Shown: positions 1-12,400 of the stretch, in pieces
Numbering within the stretch: the first letter of the stretch is position 1
Layout: each line of letters starts with the position of its first letter
Origin: Phymorhynchus buccinoides
Lineage: Eukaryota > Mollusca > Gastropoda > Neogastropoda > Raphitomidae
Direction: 5' to 3'
Assembly: GCA_017654935.2 (NCBI GenBank)
Contig: CM065693.1
Span: 57,464,534-57,528,533, forward strand
DNA length: 64,000 bases
Translations under genes and position numbers: made by a program
The notes under the pieces: model-generated
Seen by the model: the letters and a program-made list of their open reading frames with translations, nothing else
The model's database searches: none
Told to the model about the DNA's origin: nothing

Positions 1-150
1 CATCAGTCACACAAAAATCGCATGCAAAAAAAAAAGGGGGTGGCGCGCCTCTGGCTGCGACGCGCTCTCCAGGTGGGAGTAACCCGATTTTCACAGAGAC
101 GCCTCTGTGACTATAAAGTACCTAATACCCTAATAGTATGGCAGTGGGTC
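1..150 (+). mobile_element. SINE 3' body (truncated by window edge)
   Basis: This is the 3' half of the dispersed SINE seen more completely near 9.2, 11.5, 13.6 and 44 kb. Shared landmarks are a 'catcagtcacac' segment, a GC-rich 'ctgcgacgcgctctcc' block and the tail 'gactataaagtacctaata'. The head lies left of the window. Bases 150-705 hold no gene that I can see. Confidence 0.7.
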
Positions 151-705
151 TGGCCCTTACAAGTCCTACTTACAGGCAAACGAATGCCCTGGATTTTCCA
201 AATGATGGATAAAAAAAAAGAGTTGTTGGGGTAGTATTCTTCTTCTCATTAAATTGATCATTCTGGCACCCCTCAGTATTGAAGAGCCATGTAAGGTTAC
301 TGGAAACAAGCGGTTCTACAGCTCAATCGATATAATAATAAAAAATGTATTGTCTATAAAGTACTGAATACCAATTTTTAAAAAAACCCATAAATGACAT
401 TGGCCCAGTCAACGCGGGATCTGGATTTTTTTTCTTTTCATCAATATCCGAGTGAGACTAACGAAATATTTTCTACATCTTTATTTGACTAAACATAACC
501 CTCCGCCCCCTCCCCTCCCCCCGGCTTCTTCCCTTTCAAATTTATGTATCTTCATTCTTCATATCAAGGGAGCCTAAAACAAGATTTGAAAGAAAGTGAT
601 GTAAGTTATCTCCCGTAGTAAAGCAGACGTCGATTTCAGTGTCAGTCAATTGCTCGATTAGCCGACCGGGGAAATAATTTCGATTTTCTTTGACTTCAGA
701 CAAAA

Positions 706-823
706 ATGGGCGAAGAATCGTTGAAGATTGAAACTCATCTTTCAAGTATGAGCAGACAGACAGAAATTGTACAAGCCGAACTTCGTGTTACAAAATACGT
801 GGCTACTTTTACGGGGGAAACGA
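706..823 (+). CDS. Possible first coding exon of the CCDC122-like gene
   Basis: An ATG at 706 opens a 55-codon frame starting MGEESLKIETHLSS, hydrophilic and helix-like with balanced codon use. Two donors, after 823 (CGA|gtatcg) and after 835 (TCG|gtattc), both leave phase 1, the phase required by the exon that starts at 4120. Without splicing the frame stops near 872. No similarity to a known N-terminus is recognised, so the exon is inferred from phase, position and coding look only. Confidence 0.4.
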
Positions 824-1094
824 GTATCGCCATCGGTATTCCGACTGAAGGCAAGCTTCTAATTAATAATTAGATCTGCAAAATAATATGATTCTGTAAA
901 TCTAGCGTGTATAAATGATAAAGCGTCAATGCCATCATGTTCCTAAATTGTTTCATTCGTTTTCATCGTTGGAATAACAGTATTTTGGCAATTTGATATT
1001 CCACAGGCATAGGCTAATACTAGTAATAGGCCCTCCCTCTTTCCGTCCCTCTATTTTCTCACCCCCACTACCCATCCGTGTCCGTCTCTCACAG

Positions 1095-1158
1095 TGAAGC
1101 ACCAGGATGGCTACGTGGGGCTGCAGAGTGAAACAAATGTGGACAGGGCCTGTGGCAG
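1095..1158 (+). pseudogene. Degenerate copy of the 4120 exon start
   Basis: After an 'acag' acceptor the sequence parallels the first ~60 bases of the exon at 4120 (KHQDGYVGLQSE here, [12 protein letters not shown] there). The similarity ends before a usable donor, and the frame runs to a TGA near 1210 and into a poly-C/CT tract. It looks like an old partial duplication of that exon, 3 kb upstream and separated by a LINE. Confidence 0.45.
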
Positions 1159-1225
1159 TCAAAATCGTCGCTCGTTCAAATCGGTCGCCCGCTACAATGA
1201 GAGTGTGTATTGAGGGCCATCAGTC

Positions 1226-1261
1226 CCCCCCCCCCCCCCCCCCCCCTCCACCCCCCCCCCC

Positions 1262-1308
<47 letters not shown>

Positions 1309-1345
1309 TCTCCTCTCTCTCAGTACTATCTCTCTCTCTTCTCTC
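1226..1345. repeat. Poly-C followed by (CT)n
   Basis: Two long C runs separated by a short interruption pass into a CT dinucleotide tract with a few breaks. The Pro- or Ser/Leu-rich frames across it are artefacts. It sits directly at the 5' truncation point of the LINE. Confidence 0.9.
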
Positions 1346-2790
1346 TTAGTACTTTTTATCTTGTATTTATCAATGAATTGGCCTTGGAAATTATTCAAAA
1401 TGGTAAACATGGTATAAGTTTTGATTTAATAGAAATATTTATTTTATTATTTGCTGATGACATTGTGCTATTATCAGAAACGATAATTGGCTTACAAACA
1501 CAGTTAAATACCTTATATAAGGCTGTAAACAGATTAGAATTAAAAGTAAACATGAGCAAGACAAATATCATAGTATTTCGAAAAGGTGGGTATCTAGCCA
1601 GGCGGGAAAGGTGGTTTTATGGAAAGTCTGAAATTTCTGTTATTAACGCTTATAAATATTTGGTTTGCAGTTTTCAACAAAACTTAGTTTTACTTTTGCT
1701 TGTCAGGAACTTGTTTGTAAAGGAAAAAGAGCTGTTTGGAACATATTAAAAGTACTGTATAAATTTGATAATAATTCTGTTAAATTGTTCTTTAAGTTAT
1801 TTGATGCACAAGTTCAACCAATAGTCCAATATGGAGCTGAAATTTGGGGGTTTGTCTATGGGCGTGAAATTGAAAAGGTGCATTTATTTGCAATGAAAAA
1901 GTTCTTAAATGTTGATAGACGTACACCCAATGACCTTGTGTATGGCGAACTTGGCAGATTTCCTATTTATTTGAATTCCTTAGTAAAATGTATTAGATAT
2001 TGGCTTAGATTAGGTCGCATGAATGAGCACAGATTACCTCTGAAAGCGTATAAAACATTGTATGAATTAGATGCTAGAGGGAAAACAACTTGGGCTTCTG
2101 ATGTTCGAAAATGTTTGAGTATTTATGGCTTTGCATATGTATGGATGGATCAAGGTGTTGGATGTGTTCGTAGCTTTTTGTCTTGTTTTAAACAACGTGT
2201 GGTTGACTGCAGATGGCAAGATTGGGATTACCATATTCAAAATAGTGACAGGTTTTCGTTTTTTAGGCTGTTAAAAACAAATTGTTTGGTAGAACCATAT
2301 TTAATGTCTAGCAATATCAATCGATTTGTCAGATCTACAGTTACAAAGTTAAGATTTGGTGTTTCAGATATAGCTATACACAGACAGAGATACAAATCCA
2401 ATGCTATGCTAAATATGTTATGTCCTCTGTGTAGATTAGATAAAGAAGATGAGTTTCATTTTGTGTTATGTTGTCCAGTATTTAATGATTTAAGACAAAA
2501 ATATATTCCTGCAAAATATTGTAGAAACCCAGCTCTTTTTAGATTAGTGCTTCTTTTGACTTCAACAAATGAAATTGTTATGTGCAATCTTGCTATGTAT
2601 TTATATTTGGCATTTAAGAGAAGAAGCATTATGGTAAGTTAGCTCAGTTAGCAAGAATATTTATATTGTGTTATGCATTACTCACGATTGTTGTAAGTTT
2701 AATATATGTATTGTGAATCACCCCTTTGAATGGGGCCTTGGCCTTACCAAATAAATATCGTTATCGTTATCGTTATCGTTATCGTTATCA
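1346..2790 (+). mobile_element. 5'-truncated LINE with reverse transcriptase remnant
   Basis: The translation contains the reverse transcriptase catalytic box as FADDIVLLSE (near 1450-1480), followed by the usual downstream SKTNIIVF stretch. After a frameshift near 1665 it continues as a 325-aa frame ending at 2642, with a C-terminal Cys pattern (CPLCRLDKEDEFHFVLCC) typical of non-LTR elements. The copy ends in six ATCGTT-type hexamers (2756-2790), a tandem tail seen in some LINE clades. It is 5' truncated at a microsatellite and frameshifted, so it is inactive. The clade cannot be assigned by eye. Confidence 0.88.
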
Positions 2791-3667
2791 GTGCTACATT
2801 AATATATTTTAAAAAGGCAAAGCCTTCAAGGCTCACTCACTGGTGTGTTTTTTATAGATAGATCTAAATACCAGAGATATATGTAAATGGGTAAAGGTCA
2901 AGATGTGCCCCCCCCCCCCTACCTATCTCGGTTAATTGTATTTTTCCGTTATTGCCTTTCTTACCATACATAAAGCTGTATTTTAGGAACATTTTTAGCT
3001 AATAACCTTTTTGGTAGACAGACAAAAATTCAAGGTCAAAGGTCAAGGTGATCACGTTCACCGAGGTTGACAACACTTCACATTCCATTTGATGAGTCTA
3101 CCTGCTTGCCAAATTTGAGGACTGTAAGTTGATAGGAGTGAGCCAAAAATATTGCTAACCCAGGTAATTTGGTTAATTTTTGAGTTATCATCAACAAGGT
3201 ATTTTCATTATTTTGATTGAATGTTCTGCTGTTTATTGTACATGTCCCCATGTGGATAGGCCGAAGGGAATCATACTTTTGCTACCACGTACCGGTAGTC
3301 CCACACTAATTTCACACCCGTGATACGAGTCCCACATACCACTATGCCTCACATTAACAATCCGCTGGGGGAATCATACTTTTGTTACAACATACCGGTA
3401 GTCCCACACTAATTTCACACCCGTGATACGAGTCCCACATACCACTATGCCTCACATTAACAATCCGCTGGGGGAATCATACTTTTGTTACAACATACCG
3501 GTAGTCCCACACTAATTTCACACCCGTGATGCAACGAGTCCCACATACCACTATGCCTCACATTAAAAATCCGCCAGAGATGCATACTTTTGTTACCACA
3601 TACCGCTAGTCCCACACTAATTTTACACCCATTATACAACGAGTCCCACACACCACTCTGCCTCACA

Positions 3668-3835
3668 TTAACCCTTTCACCGCCAAAGTCGCAGTTTGGC
3701 ACCACAATGATTTAACGCCTATGTCAATAAAAGGCACCAAATTTGGGGTCCATTATTAAAAGACTCTATTGTCTTAGTTTGGGGAAGTAAGGATAGACCT
3801 TATTTTATAATGTAACGGAAAAAATTCCCAATACT
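3668..3835 (+). mobile_element. TTAA-type MITE, 3'-truncated
   Basis: It starts TTAACCCTTTCACCGCC, the terminal repeat of the family also at 15.0, 26.3, 40.6 and 45.0 kb, and shares their internal 'tagtttggggaagtaaggatagacc'. The far end is missing; a CAGGG element begins at the break. Confidence 0.75.
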
Positions 3836-4054
3836 CAGGGCTCCCAGGGACCCCCATTTGGGGGTCTATGAAGCAATAACATTCTACAGGACCCTCTAAA
3901 AGAATGTACAGGGGGTCCCAGGGATGCACTAGAAACAATCATTTTAGCTATTCGCGATGCCACTGGGACCCTCTATCCCGCCTCTAGAACCCTCTATTAT
4001 GTAAGTGAAGGAGTCCCTGGGACCCCTTGTTTTGCGGGACGATTGGGAGCCCTG
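3836..4054 (+). mobile_element. CAGGG-ended MITE, copy 1
   Basis: The 219-bp element has ends CAGGGCTCCCA and TGGGAGCCCTG and a GGGACCC-rich interior. Copies with the same ends and interior lie at 34161, 59607 and 62548. The ends recall hAT-type termini, but no clear target duplication is visible here. Confidence 0.75.
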
Positions 4055-4119
4055 AACGAATCCCACATACCGCTATGCCTCACATTACAAATCCAATGCA
4101 CCAGTGTTCTGTCTGACAG

Positions 4120-4283
4120 TGAAGCAGCAGGAGGGCAGCGCAGGGCTGCAGAGTCAGCTGGTGGACGGGGCCATCAGCCACCTCAGCAGCAATCTGCCCG
4201 CGGAGGTGCTCAGGGTGACCCAGCTCCAGAGGCACCAGGGGTCCCACATCGCCGCCCTCCACCACGACCTCACCCTGCTGCAG
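4120..4283 (+). CDS. CCDC122: CCDC122-like exon (first confident exon)
   Basis: Acceptor gtctgacag|TG, donor CTGCAG|gtaggc. It enters at phase 1, leaves at phase 0, and encodes [13 protein letters not shown]... ending HHDLTLLQ. The heptad-like spacing of Leu/Ile fits a coiled coil. Codons are strongly G/C-ending, unlike the flanking AT-rich repeats. Confidence 0.75.
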
Positions 4284-4908
4284 GTAGGCAGAGTAGTATA
4301 GCAAGCATTGACGGATCTTCTTCTTCTTCTTCTTCTTCTTCTTCTTCTTCTTCTTCTTCTTCTTCTCCTTCTTCTTCTTCTTCTGCCTTTTCTTCTTCTT
4401 GCGTGCCTATACATGTACGTGCGTGCGTACATGCATGTGTGTGTAGATGTGTGCGAGTGTGTTTGCATGTGTGTATACATATGGGTACGCGCGCGCGTGT
4501 GTGTATGCGTGTCTGTGTGTATCTTGAGAGAGAGAGAGAGAGGGGGGGGGGAGAGAGAGTTCCTTGTTTGGCTATTTGCATGACTTGTTATTAGTATTTT
4601 ATTTCTTTTATTATTTGTTTTTTCCTCACGTTTTATTTCTATTATTTAAATGGGCGGATTAAAAAAAAAAATCCCTTCAATGTGCCTAAATCTTTACCCA
4701 TTAAAAAGTTCAATCAATCAATCTTCTTCTTCTTCTTCTTCTTCTTCTTCTTCTTCTTCTTCTTCTTCTTCTTCTTCTTCTTCTTCTTCTTCTTCTTCTT
4801 CTTCTTCTTCTCCTCCTCCTTCTCTTCTTCTTCTTCTTCATCCTCCTCCTCCTCCGCCTCCTCCTCCTCCTCCTCCTCCTCCTCCTCCTCCTCCTCCTCC
4901 TCCTCTTC

Positions 4909-4943
<35 letters not shown>

Positions 4944-6003
4944 CTCCTCTTCTTCTTCTTCTCTTCTTCTTCTTCTTCCTCCTTCTCTTCTTCTTCTTCT
5001 TCATCTCCTCTTTCTCCTCCTCCTCCTCTTCTTCTTCTCCTTCGCCGCCCTCAACCACGAGCTCGCGCAGCTTCAGGTCATGCAGTGGAACCTCCCTAGT
5101 AACACCGTGAAAAATCAGCCCAAAAACTTAGGTCTTATAAGGGAGGGGTTATAATAGGGAGGATCAACAGTCGTCGAACCATATTTTCCAATGTAAAGAG
5201 AGCACGATACAGTGGAACCTCCCTTATCAGACCCCATTTTGGATTATTTTTAAAGGTTTTATAAGGGAGGTTTAAGCAGTTTTTACTACATGAACAGATA
5301 TAGATAGTAAATTTATCAGCAGCAACAAGCTAGAAGCTTATACAGTGGATCATGGAACCTCCCTTATAAGACCTCCCATTATAATATATAACTCCCTCCT
5401 ACATAAGGCTTGCTTCTCTGAGACATTGCCCTTCTTTGTAAGTATTAAAACTACCTCCTTTATAAGACCCCTCCCTTATAAGACCCCATTTGGGGATGAT
5501 TTTTGAAGATCTTATAAGGGAGGTAGTTTTAATAACCCATTGAATTTTTTGTGTGCATTTTTCTGAAGCAGAATTCCGATTCATTCTGCAGTTTTTGTTT
5601 GTTTGTTTTTATCTGTGGGTTTGATATTGCTGGAAACCATTATTATATTCACAATGTCTTTTTTTTATTTTACAGGAACAGAAAAGAAAAGGTGAGTGAA
5701 ATAAAGTGAGTGTGCATTGCGCATGGAGAGTAGTACTGTTTAAAACCGTTATTGCGGAAGGCTTTATGAAGGGTTAATACGTTTTTCTTGGATGCATCTT
5801 TATAGCTTCACTCTCAGACTCGAGCTAGGATGCGTTACCTTTACGATGCTTGCTTTTAAGCTTTTAAGATCCACAAGAAAGCTTTATCTTCTAACAGTTA
5901 ACAAAATCTCTGCATAGATCATATTTACTTCATAACGTAGCTTTTGGCGCTGTTGATTTGTTGTCATGGTTGCTTTTTGTGTATGTTCGCTTGTGCGCGC
6001 GCG

Positions 6004-6063
<60 letters not shown>

Positions 6064-7056
6064 CGTGCGTGCGTGGTGTGTGTGTGTGTGTGTGTGTGTG
6101 TGGAGGGGGGGGGGGGGGGGCGTGTATTGTGTGCTCATGTATGCGTGTTTATTTATTGTTATATTTTTCTTTCTTTTCAATTATTTATTGTAAACGCCTA
6201 GGGCATTCACTTGATTAGGGGTATCAATGCTAATAATAATAATAATAATACTTGACGATTTGTTGTTATTGTTGTTTTTCCTTTTGTATCCCCCCCTCCC
6301 CCTCTGACATGGGCAGAAGGCCTGGATTATTACACTTTGTAAACTGTGTGAAATGGGGCGCATTACATTGACTATTACTATTAGCTACATTTGTACGAAT
6401 GGTGAGTGAAAAGCGCATTGAGTTGCTTTGCAAGATTATGCGCTATATAAGCATTATTAATTATTAGTGAGTGCTGCAGCCTTGGGGTTAGTTGCCTTCC
6501 CCGACACCGACTGTGGTAAAGCCCTCGTGGCCAGGTTTCCCAGGATTTCGTAGAACTAGAAGCAGTTTATGTGCCGAAGAATTTCGAGGGATGAAGGCCG
6601 GGTGTACTGCATGCACCACAAAGGGAATAAATAAGGTGGACAGGGCATTCTGGGTTTTCTGCTGCACCCGTAATGGAGACTGCTGAAGGATATAGAGAGA
6701 GTGATGATGATGATGATGATGGTGGTTGTGACGATTTCCACCCGTGGGGATACGGGGGGGGCTTTTGTACAAATAGTTCCCCACCCTCTGGAAGTTCTGC
6801 GCTTATAACTGTCTCTAATCTGTTACTCTCGTTGACTCTGCCTTTTCTGTTTGCTTACTGTCATCGACTATCTTTCTGCCTTACTGATTCTCCCATCCTT
6901 TTTTTTAAGGAATTCTTACAAAGAATTTATCAATCCGAATACGGACATGCTGGGCCTAACTATTCCTTACTTAAGCGTATAACGGCAGCATAACGCATCT
7001 ACGCTCATAATTGACAGGAAACTGTCTGAGCGATCGATGAAGAAAAAGAAAGAAGA

Positions 7057-7105
<49 letters not shown>

Positions 7106-7477
7106 CGCAGTGATGGCCAGATGTGTGGAAGTGAAGGAGGACATAGAGAGGGTCAGACGACAGACCTTCCTGCACGAAGAGGAATGCATTGATTGATTGA
7201 TTGATTGATTGACACAGTGATGTCCAGATGTGTGGAAGTGAAGGAGGACATAGAGAGGGTCAGACGACAGACCTTCCTGCACGAAGAGGAATGCATTGAT
7301 TGATTGATTGATTCATTGATTGACGCAGTGATGGCCAGATGTGTGGAAGTGAGAGAGGACATAGAGAGGGTCAGACGGCAGACCTTCCTGCACGAAGAGG
7401 AATGCATTGATTGATTGATTGATTTATTGAAAATTGATTGAATGATTCATTGATTGATTGATTGATACAGTGATGTT

Positions 7478-7508
<31 letters not shown>

Positions 7509-9377
7509 CACAGTGATGTCCAGATGTGTGGAAGTGAAGGAGGACATAGAGAGGGTCAGACGACAGACCTTCCTGCACGAAGATGAATGCATTGATTGAT
7601 TGATTGATTTATTGAAAATTGATTGAATGATTCATTGACGCAGTGATGTCCAGATGTGTGGAAGTGAGAGATGACTTGGAGAAGGTCAGACGACAGACCT
7701 ACCTGCACGAAGAGGAATGCATTGATTGATTGATTGATTGACGCAGTGATGGCCAGGTGTGTGGAAGTGAGAGAGGACTTGGAAATGATCAGACGACAGA
7801 CCTACCTGCACGAAGAGGAATGCAGTAGGAAGAACAAACACTGCGTCCACATGAAAAACGGTCAGTTTCAAAGTCAAAGTCAAATGGTCGGGTTTTTTTG
7901 TTTGTTAGCTTCAGATGAAACCCACCGTTATCAACTATATTCAGAACAGAGCATCATTATCCACTGCACCCCCTACCTCCAACCCAACCTCCACTTTTTC
8001 TTCCCTTATTGTATTTGTTAATATCATCAAAAGGTTTATTCCGAAATAGGTTTGTTATATATTTGTTATTGCTTGTTGACGTACCCTGGCTAAAAGACTC
8101 GGAATTTTTAAAACCAGTCCCATCAGCGACACTGTCCCCCAACAACCGGTGTCAAAGCCAGTCCCATCAGGGACACTGTCCCCCAACAACCGGTGTCAAA
8201 ACCAGTCCCATCAGGGACACTGTCCCCCAACAACCGGTGTCAAAACCAGTCCCATCAGGGACATTGTCCCCCAACAACCGGTGTCAAAACCAGTCCCAGG
8301 GAAACAAAAACCAGTGAAAACCACTCAAAGCCTCTGTTAAAACAATTTATCAGTCCTAGCAAAAAATATCATCAGTCCATGGGGCTGACTGGTCAAATGT
8401 GTTTCAGTATTTTGGTTTTGCAATCAGTATTTTACTGATAATTACCAGTAAACGCGATCACTGCTCCAGGGATCATCCCAACAGCCGAAGTACTTGAACA
8501 CTATGGTACAAATGCATCAGCTAGGGATGAGAACATTACGTGTGTGACTGTTTTTTATTACCCCGCCACGTGGGCAGCCACAGTCCGTCTTCGGGGGGTG
8601 TTATAGAAATGTATGTGGCTGTTAAACACGACCATTAGCCATAATAACTAGCAACACAAAACTTCCCCCCAAATAATTAGGTTTAAAACTGTATTTCCAT
8701 AACCATCTACAATGGAACCTCTCTTATAAGACCCCCTCCTCTCTTATAAGACTCCCACCAACTTAAGACCTACTTCTCTGAGACATTGCCCTTCTTTGTA
8801 AATGTAAGTATTAAAATTACCCCATCCCTTATACAATGGTCGACCTATGGCGATATTTGTCACGCCAGAGGGCAGTCAATGCACTAGGGGCTTATCACGC
8901 GATTTTCTTAGTTGGGCGTAGTGAGAGAGAGAGAGATGGTGGGACTACTCACTCTCTCTCTCATTTTCTTTATCCCCAACTAAGAATATAGAGAGGATTA
9001 GCCCCACACGAGCGTCATGCCCTCTGGCGTGAAAAACATCGCACTAAGTCTCTCATTCCCTCCCACTTAAGACTTGGATGACTTTTCAAGGTCTGAAAAG
9101 GGAAGTTCCACTGTGCTTTCTTAAGCTGCAGAAAATAAAGCGCATTATAAAGGAGAGGAGGGGGAGGAGGGGGGGGGGGGGGGGGGGTAACATCCAAGAG
9201 GTATTAACATTCTTCTCTATTAAAATGCTGAAAGGTGTAGAGTGGCACAGAGGTAACGCGTTCGCCTCGTATACAGTACACCCGAGTTCGAACCTGGGTA
9301 ATTGGGGGTTTTCTTCTCACTCTGCACTAGGCCTTTTTCTTCTCACTCAGCGCTAGGCCTTACGGTCTGAACGTGGA

Positions 9378-9408
<31 letters not shown>

Positions 9409-12400
9409 CGTGTGCCCATGCACTTAGCACATGTTAAACTCAGTGGCAACGAACAAGTTGTCATTTGGTCAACATTCACCCCACCCCCCCCCCTTTCCTT
9501 CCTCATCAGGTGGGAGCAACCCGAATTTCACAGAGATGCCTCTGTGACTATAAAGTACTAAATACCAAATACGGTTGGGTTTTTTTTCAGAGATCTTGGC
9601 TTTGGTGAAGGAAGGTGAAAACAAACGGAGACGCCTGGCCTCCAAGACTTCAGAACTTCAGGCCCTGAAAATGTTCGTAACTAATTTATGTGCAGGGGCG
9701 GATTTAGGGGAGAGGGGTGATAAGAAAATGACTCCATTTTCGCCTTCATAATGCAAGGGTGGCGCGCCCCTGGCTGCGACACGCTCTCCAGGTGGGAGCA
9801 ATCCGAATTTCACAGAGACGCCTCTGGGACTTTAAAGTACCTAATACCTAATGCCTAATGCTAAATTGCACAATTTTCCGGGGGCGAAAAAAGTGCACTG
9901 CCCAGTAACCGGAACCTATGCAGCTCCCTGGACCCCCGGCGGAAACCCCCCTTACAAATCATTTGGTCCGGCCCTGGTATACACGAGAAAGCAATGCCAA
10001 AAACACACAGAGAATGCTCGTAACTAATTATGTGGGCATACATGAGAAAACACGGACATAAATAATTATGTCGTATGGCATTGATTTTCAAGTAATGCCC
10101 CCCAAACAAATACTCAGCGGCCCTATAAACAAATTATTCCGTGATAAGGGTACATTTGCCATTGTTTTTTGTGTGTATTTGCGATATATATACCCGAAAT
10201 ATAAATCCAAAATTCAAATACAGTGGAACCTCCCTTTTAAGACCTTGAAAAATCATCCAACAAAATTAATGGTCGGGTCTTATAAGGGAGGTTCCGCTGT
10301 AACTTGTCTTACTTTTCAGAAACCGATTTCTAGGAAACTAAGAGGCCGAACTCTATCTTTCCTATCACGTTGGCTAAAATGGCGTAGTTTGAAAATGTTG
10401 ATTTTGGCAGTCAGTCTCTAAGACTGGTGTGAAGATAGTATATATTGACAGGATTGTTTAATGAAAAGAGCGTTGTTGTTTTTATCTTGGTGGTTTCTTT
10501 GAATTTGTATTGTGTTATTCAGCTAGTGCATGTGGTTGTCTGTTTTCACTCACTGTCAGTTAGACAGGAGTGATTGATTATTGTGTAAACGTCTGTGTGT
10601 GTGTGTGTATGTGTGTGTGTGCGCGCGCATGCTTGTGTGTGTGTTTGCAGGTGTGTATGCGTGTGTGTAAGTGTTCGCGCGCGTGTGTCTGTGTATGCGA
10701 ATACGTCTGTGTGTGTATGCATGTGTGCTTTAGATTAAATGTGTGTGCGCACGCGCCTATGTGTGCATGCGCGCGCTCGCGAGTACTGTATTGGCGCTCG
10801 GTCGTGCATACATTTACGCACGTGTGTGTGTGTGGTTCTCTTTCAGGCAGCTGGGCAAATACCGCCAGAGGCTGGACGACTACAGCACGACCATCTCCAA
10901 CACTTCCACCGGCGACAGCAAAGCGCAGACTGACATCCAGCACGTCAAAGACAGACTGCACAAACTGCAGGAGAAAAGTGATATGATTTTAGTGTTTCAT
11001 GTCCTTTTTAGCTACAATACATGACAACAGCAGATTGCAGACAGACATCCAGCGTGTTAAAGACAGACTGCACAAACTCCGAGAGAACAGTGATATTATT
11101 TCAATGTTTCATGTCCTTTTTAGCTACAATACATGACAACAGCAGATTGCAGACTGACATCCAGCGTGTTAAAGACAGACTGCACAAACTCCGAGAGAAA
11201 AGTAACTTCACTATTTCACTCTGTCAAGACTTGTTAAGGGGTCGCCACACTGCATGCGGTTCGATCCCAATGCGATGCGATTGTGACGATGTCTGCGAGT
11301 CATGATTCACGTGAAATACTTCCGTCTAAAAATAACTCTACTATTTTTGTTCAAGCGGACCCCACTACAAAGGATTTGATCCCAGCGATTTGACATTTGT
11401 CAGGCACGATTCACATGGAATAATTGTACTGCCTAAATTAATCTGACGCACATCTGGGCACACGGGGCCTCTGTTTATCGTCTCATCCGAAAGACCCAAA
11501 GACTGCGTATCGCATTTGTGATGGAATCGTATGGAGTGTAGAGTGGCACAGAGGTAACGCGATCGCCTCGTATACAATAAACCTGAGTTCGAACCTGGGT
11601 ACAGGGGATTTTTCCTCTCACTCTGCACTAGGCCTTACGGTCTGAACGTGGAGTATTTTCGGATGAGACAATAAACTGAGGTCCCATGTGCCCATGCATT
11701 TAGCACACGTTAAACCCAGTGGCAACTAAAAAGTTGTCATTTGGTAAGTTTATGATTGGCTTAGCGTCTAATTAGGCGTAGTCTCATTTGGTAAACATTT
11801 ACCTGCCCTTTCCTTCCTCATCAGTCACACAAAAATCGCACACACACATGCGCTCTCCAGGTGGGAGCAACCCGAATTTAACAGAGACGCCTCTGTGACT
11901 ATAAAGTAGCAACTATCAATGATGGTGTCCAGCAGAGAGCTGAGGCAGGCCATAGCCCTTGTCATCACACAGTACCTAATATCAATGATGGCGTCCGGCA
12001 GAGTCCTTCCTGCAGCAGAACCCATCAGAGGCGGAGCGAGTGGTCCAGGGGACAGCGGAGAGAGAGCTGAGGCAGGCCATAGCCCTTGTCATCACCCAGA
12101 GTGACGAACAACAGGACGAGGTCAAACGGCTCCAGGAAAAGGTACCCTATTGTAGGACATTCATCCCAGGCTGATCCTATCCCTACTATTTTCCCTACAA
12201 TAGCAGAATGCTGCTTCTGCTGTTGTTGCTGGAATAATGTGTCAACTAAACATTAAGGCTGCACCTAGCATAAATATATTCCAAAATCTTCCGGACAAAG
12301 ACACAATGATGTCAAATTTTTATACTACTTTAGATGAATAAAAGAAGAAAAAGTCCATTCCATATTTTTGTTAAATTTTATAGTTTAGCTGTAGAAAGCA

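Larger units (their letters stand above)
3255..4095. repeat. Satellite-like array of ~103-bp units, interrupted
   Basis: Four units of 103-105 bp carry 'gtcccacactaatttcacac' and 'cctcacattaacaatccgc'. The array is cut at a TTAA in the fourth unit by a TTAA-type element, which is itself followed by a CAGGG element. The interrupted unit resumes at about 4060 ('atgcctcacattacaaatcc'), 25 bases before the acceptor of the 4120 exon. Confidence 0.8.

Noticed and set aside
4043..4594. 183-aa plus-strand frame
   Set aside because: Wrong frame of the 4120 exon continued into TTC and GT repeats.
7045..7746. Possible CRISPR-like or regular array
   Set aside because: Repeated units are exon fragments with TGAT microsatellite in a eukaryotic intron; there are no unique spacers.
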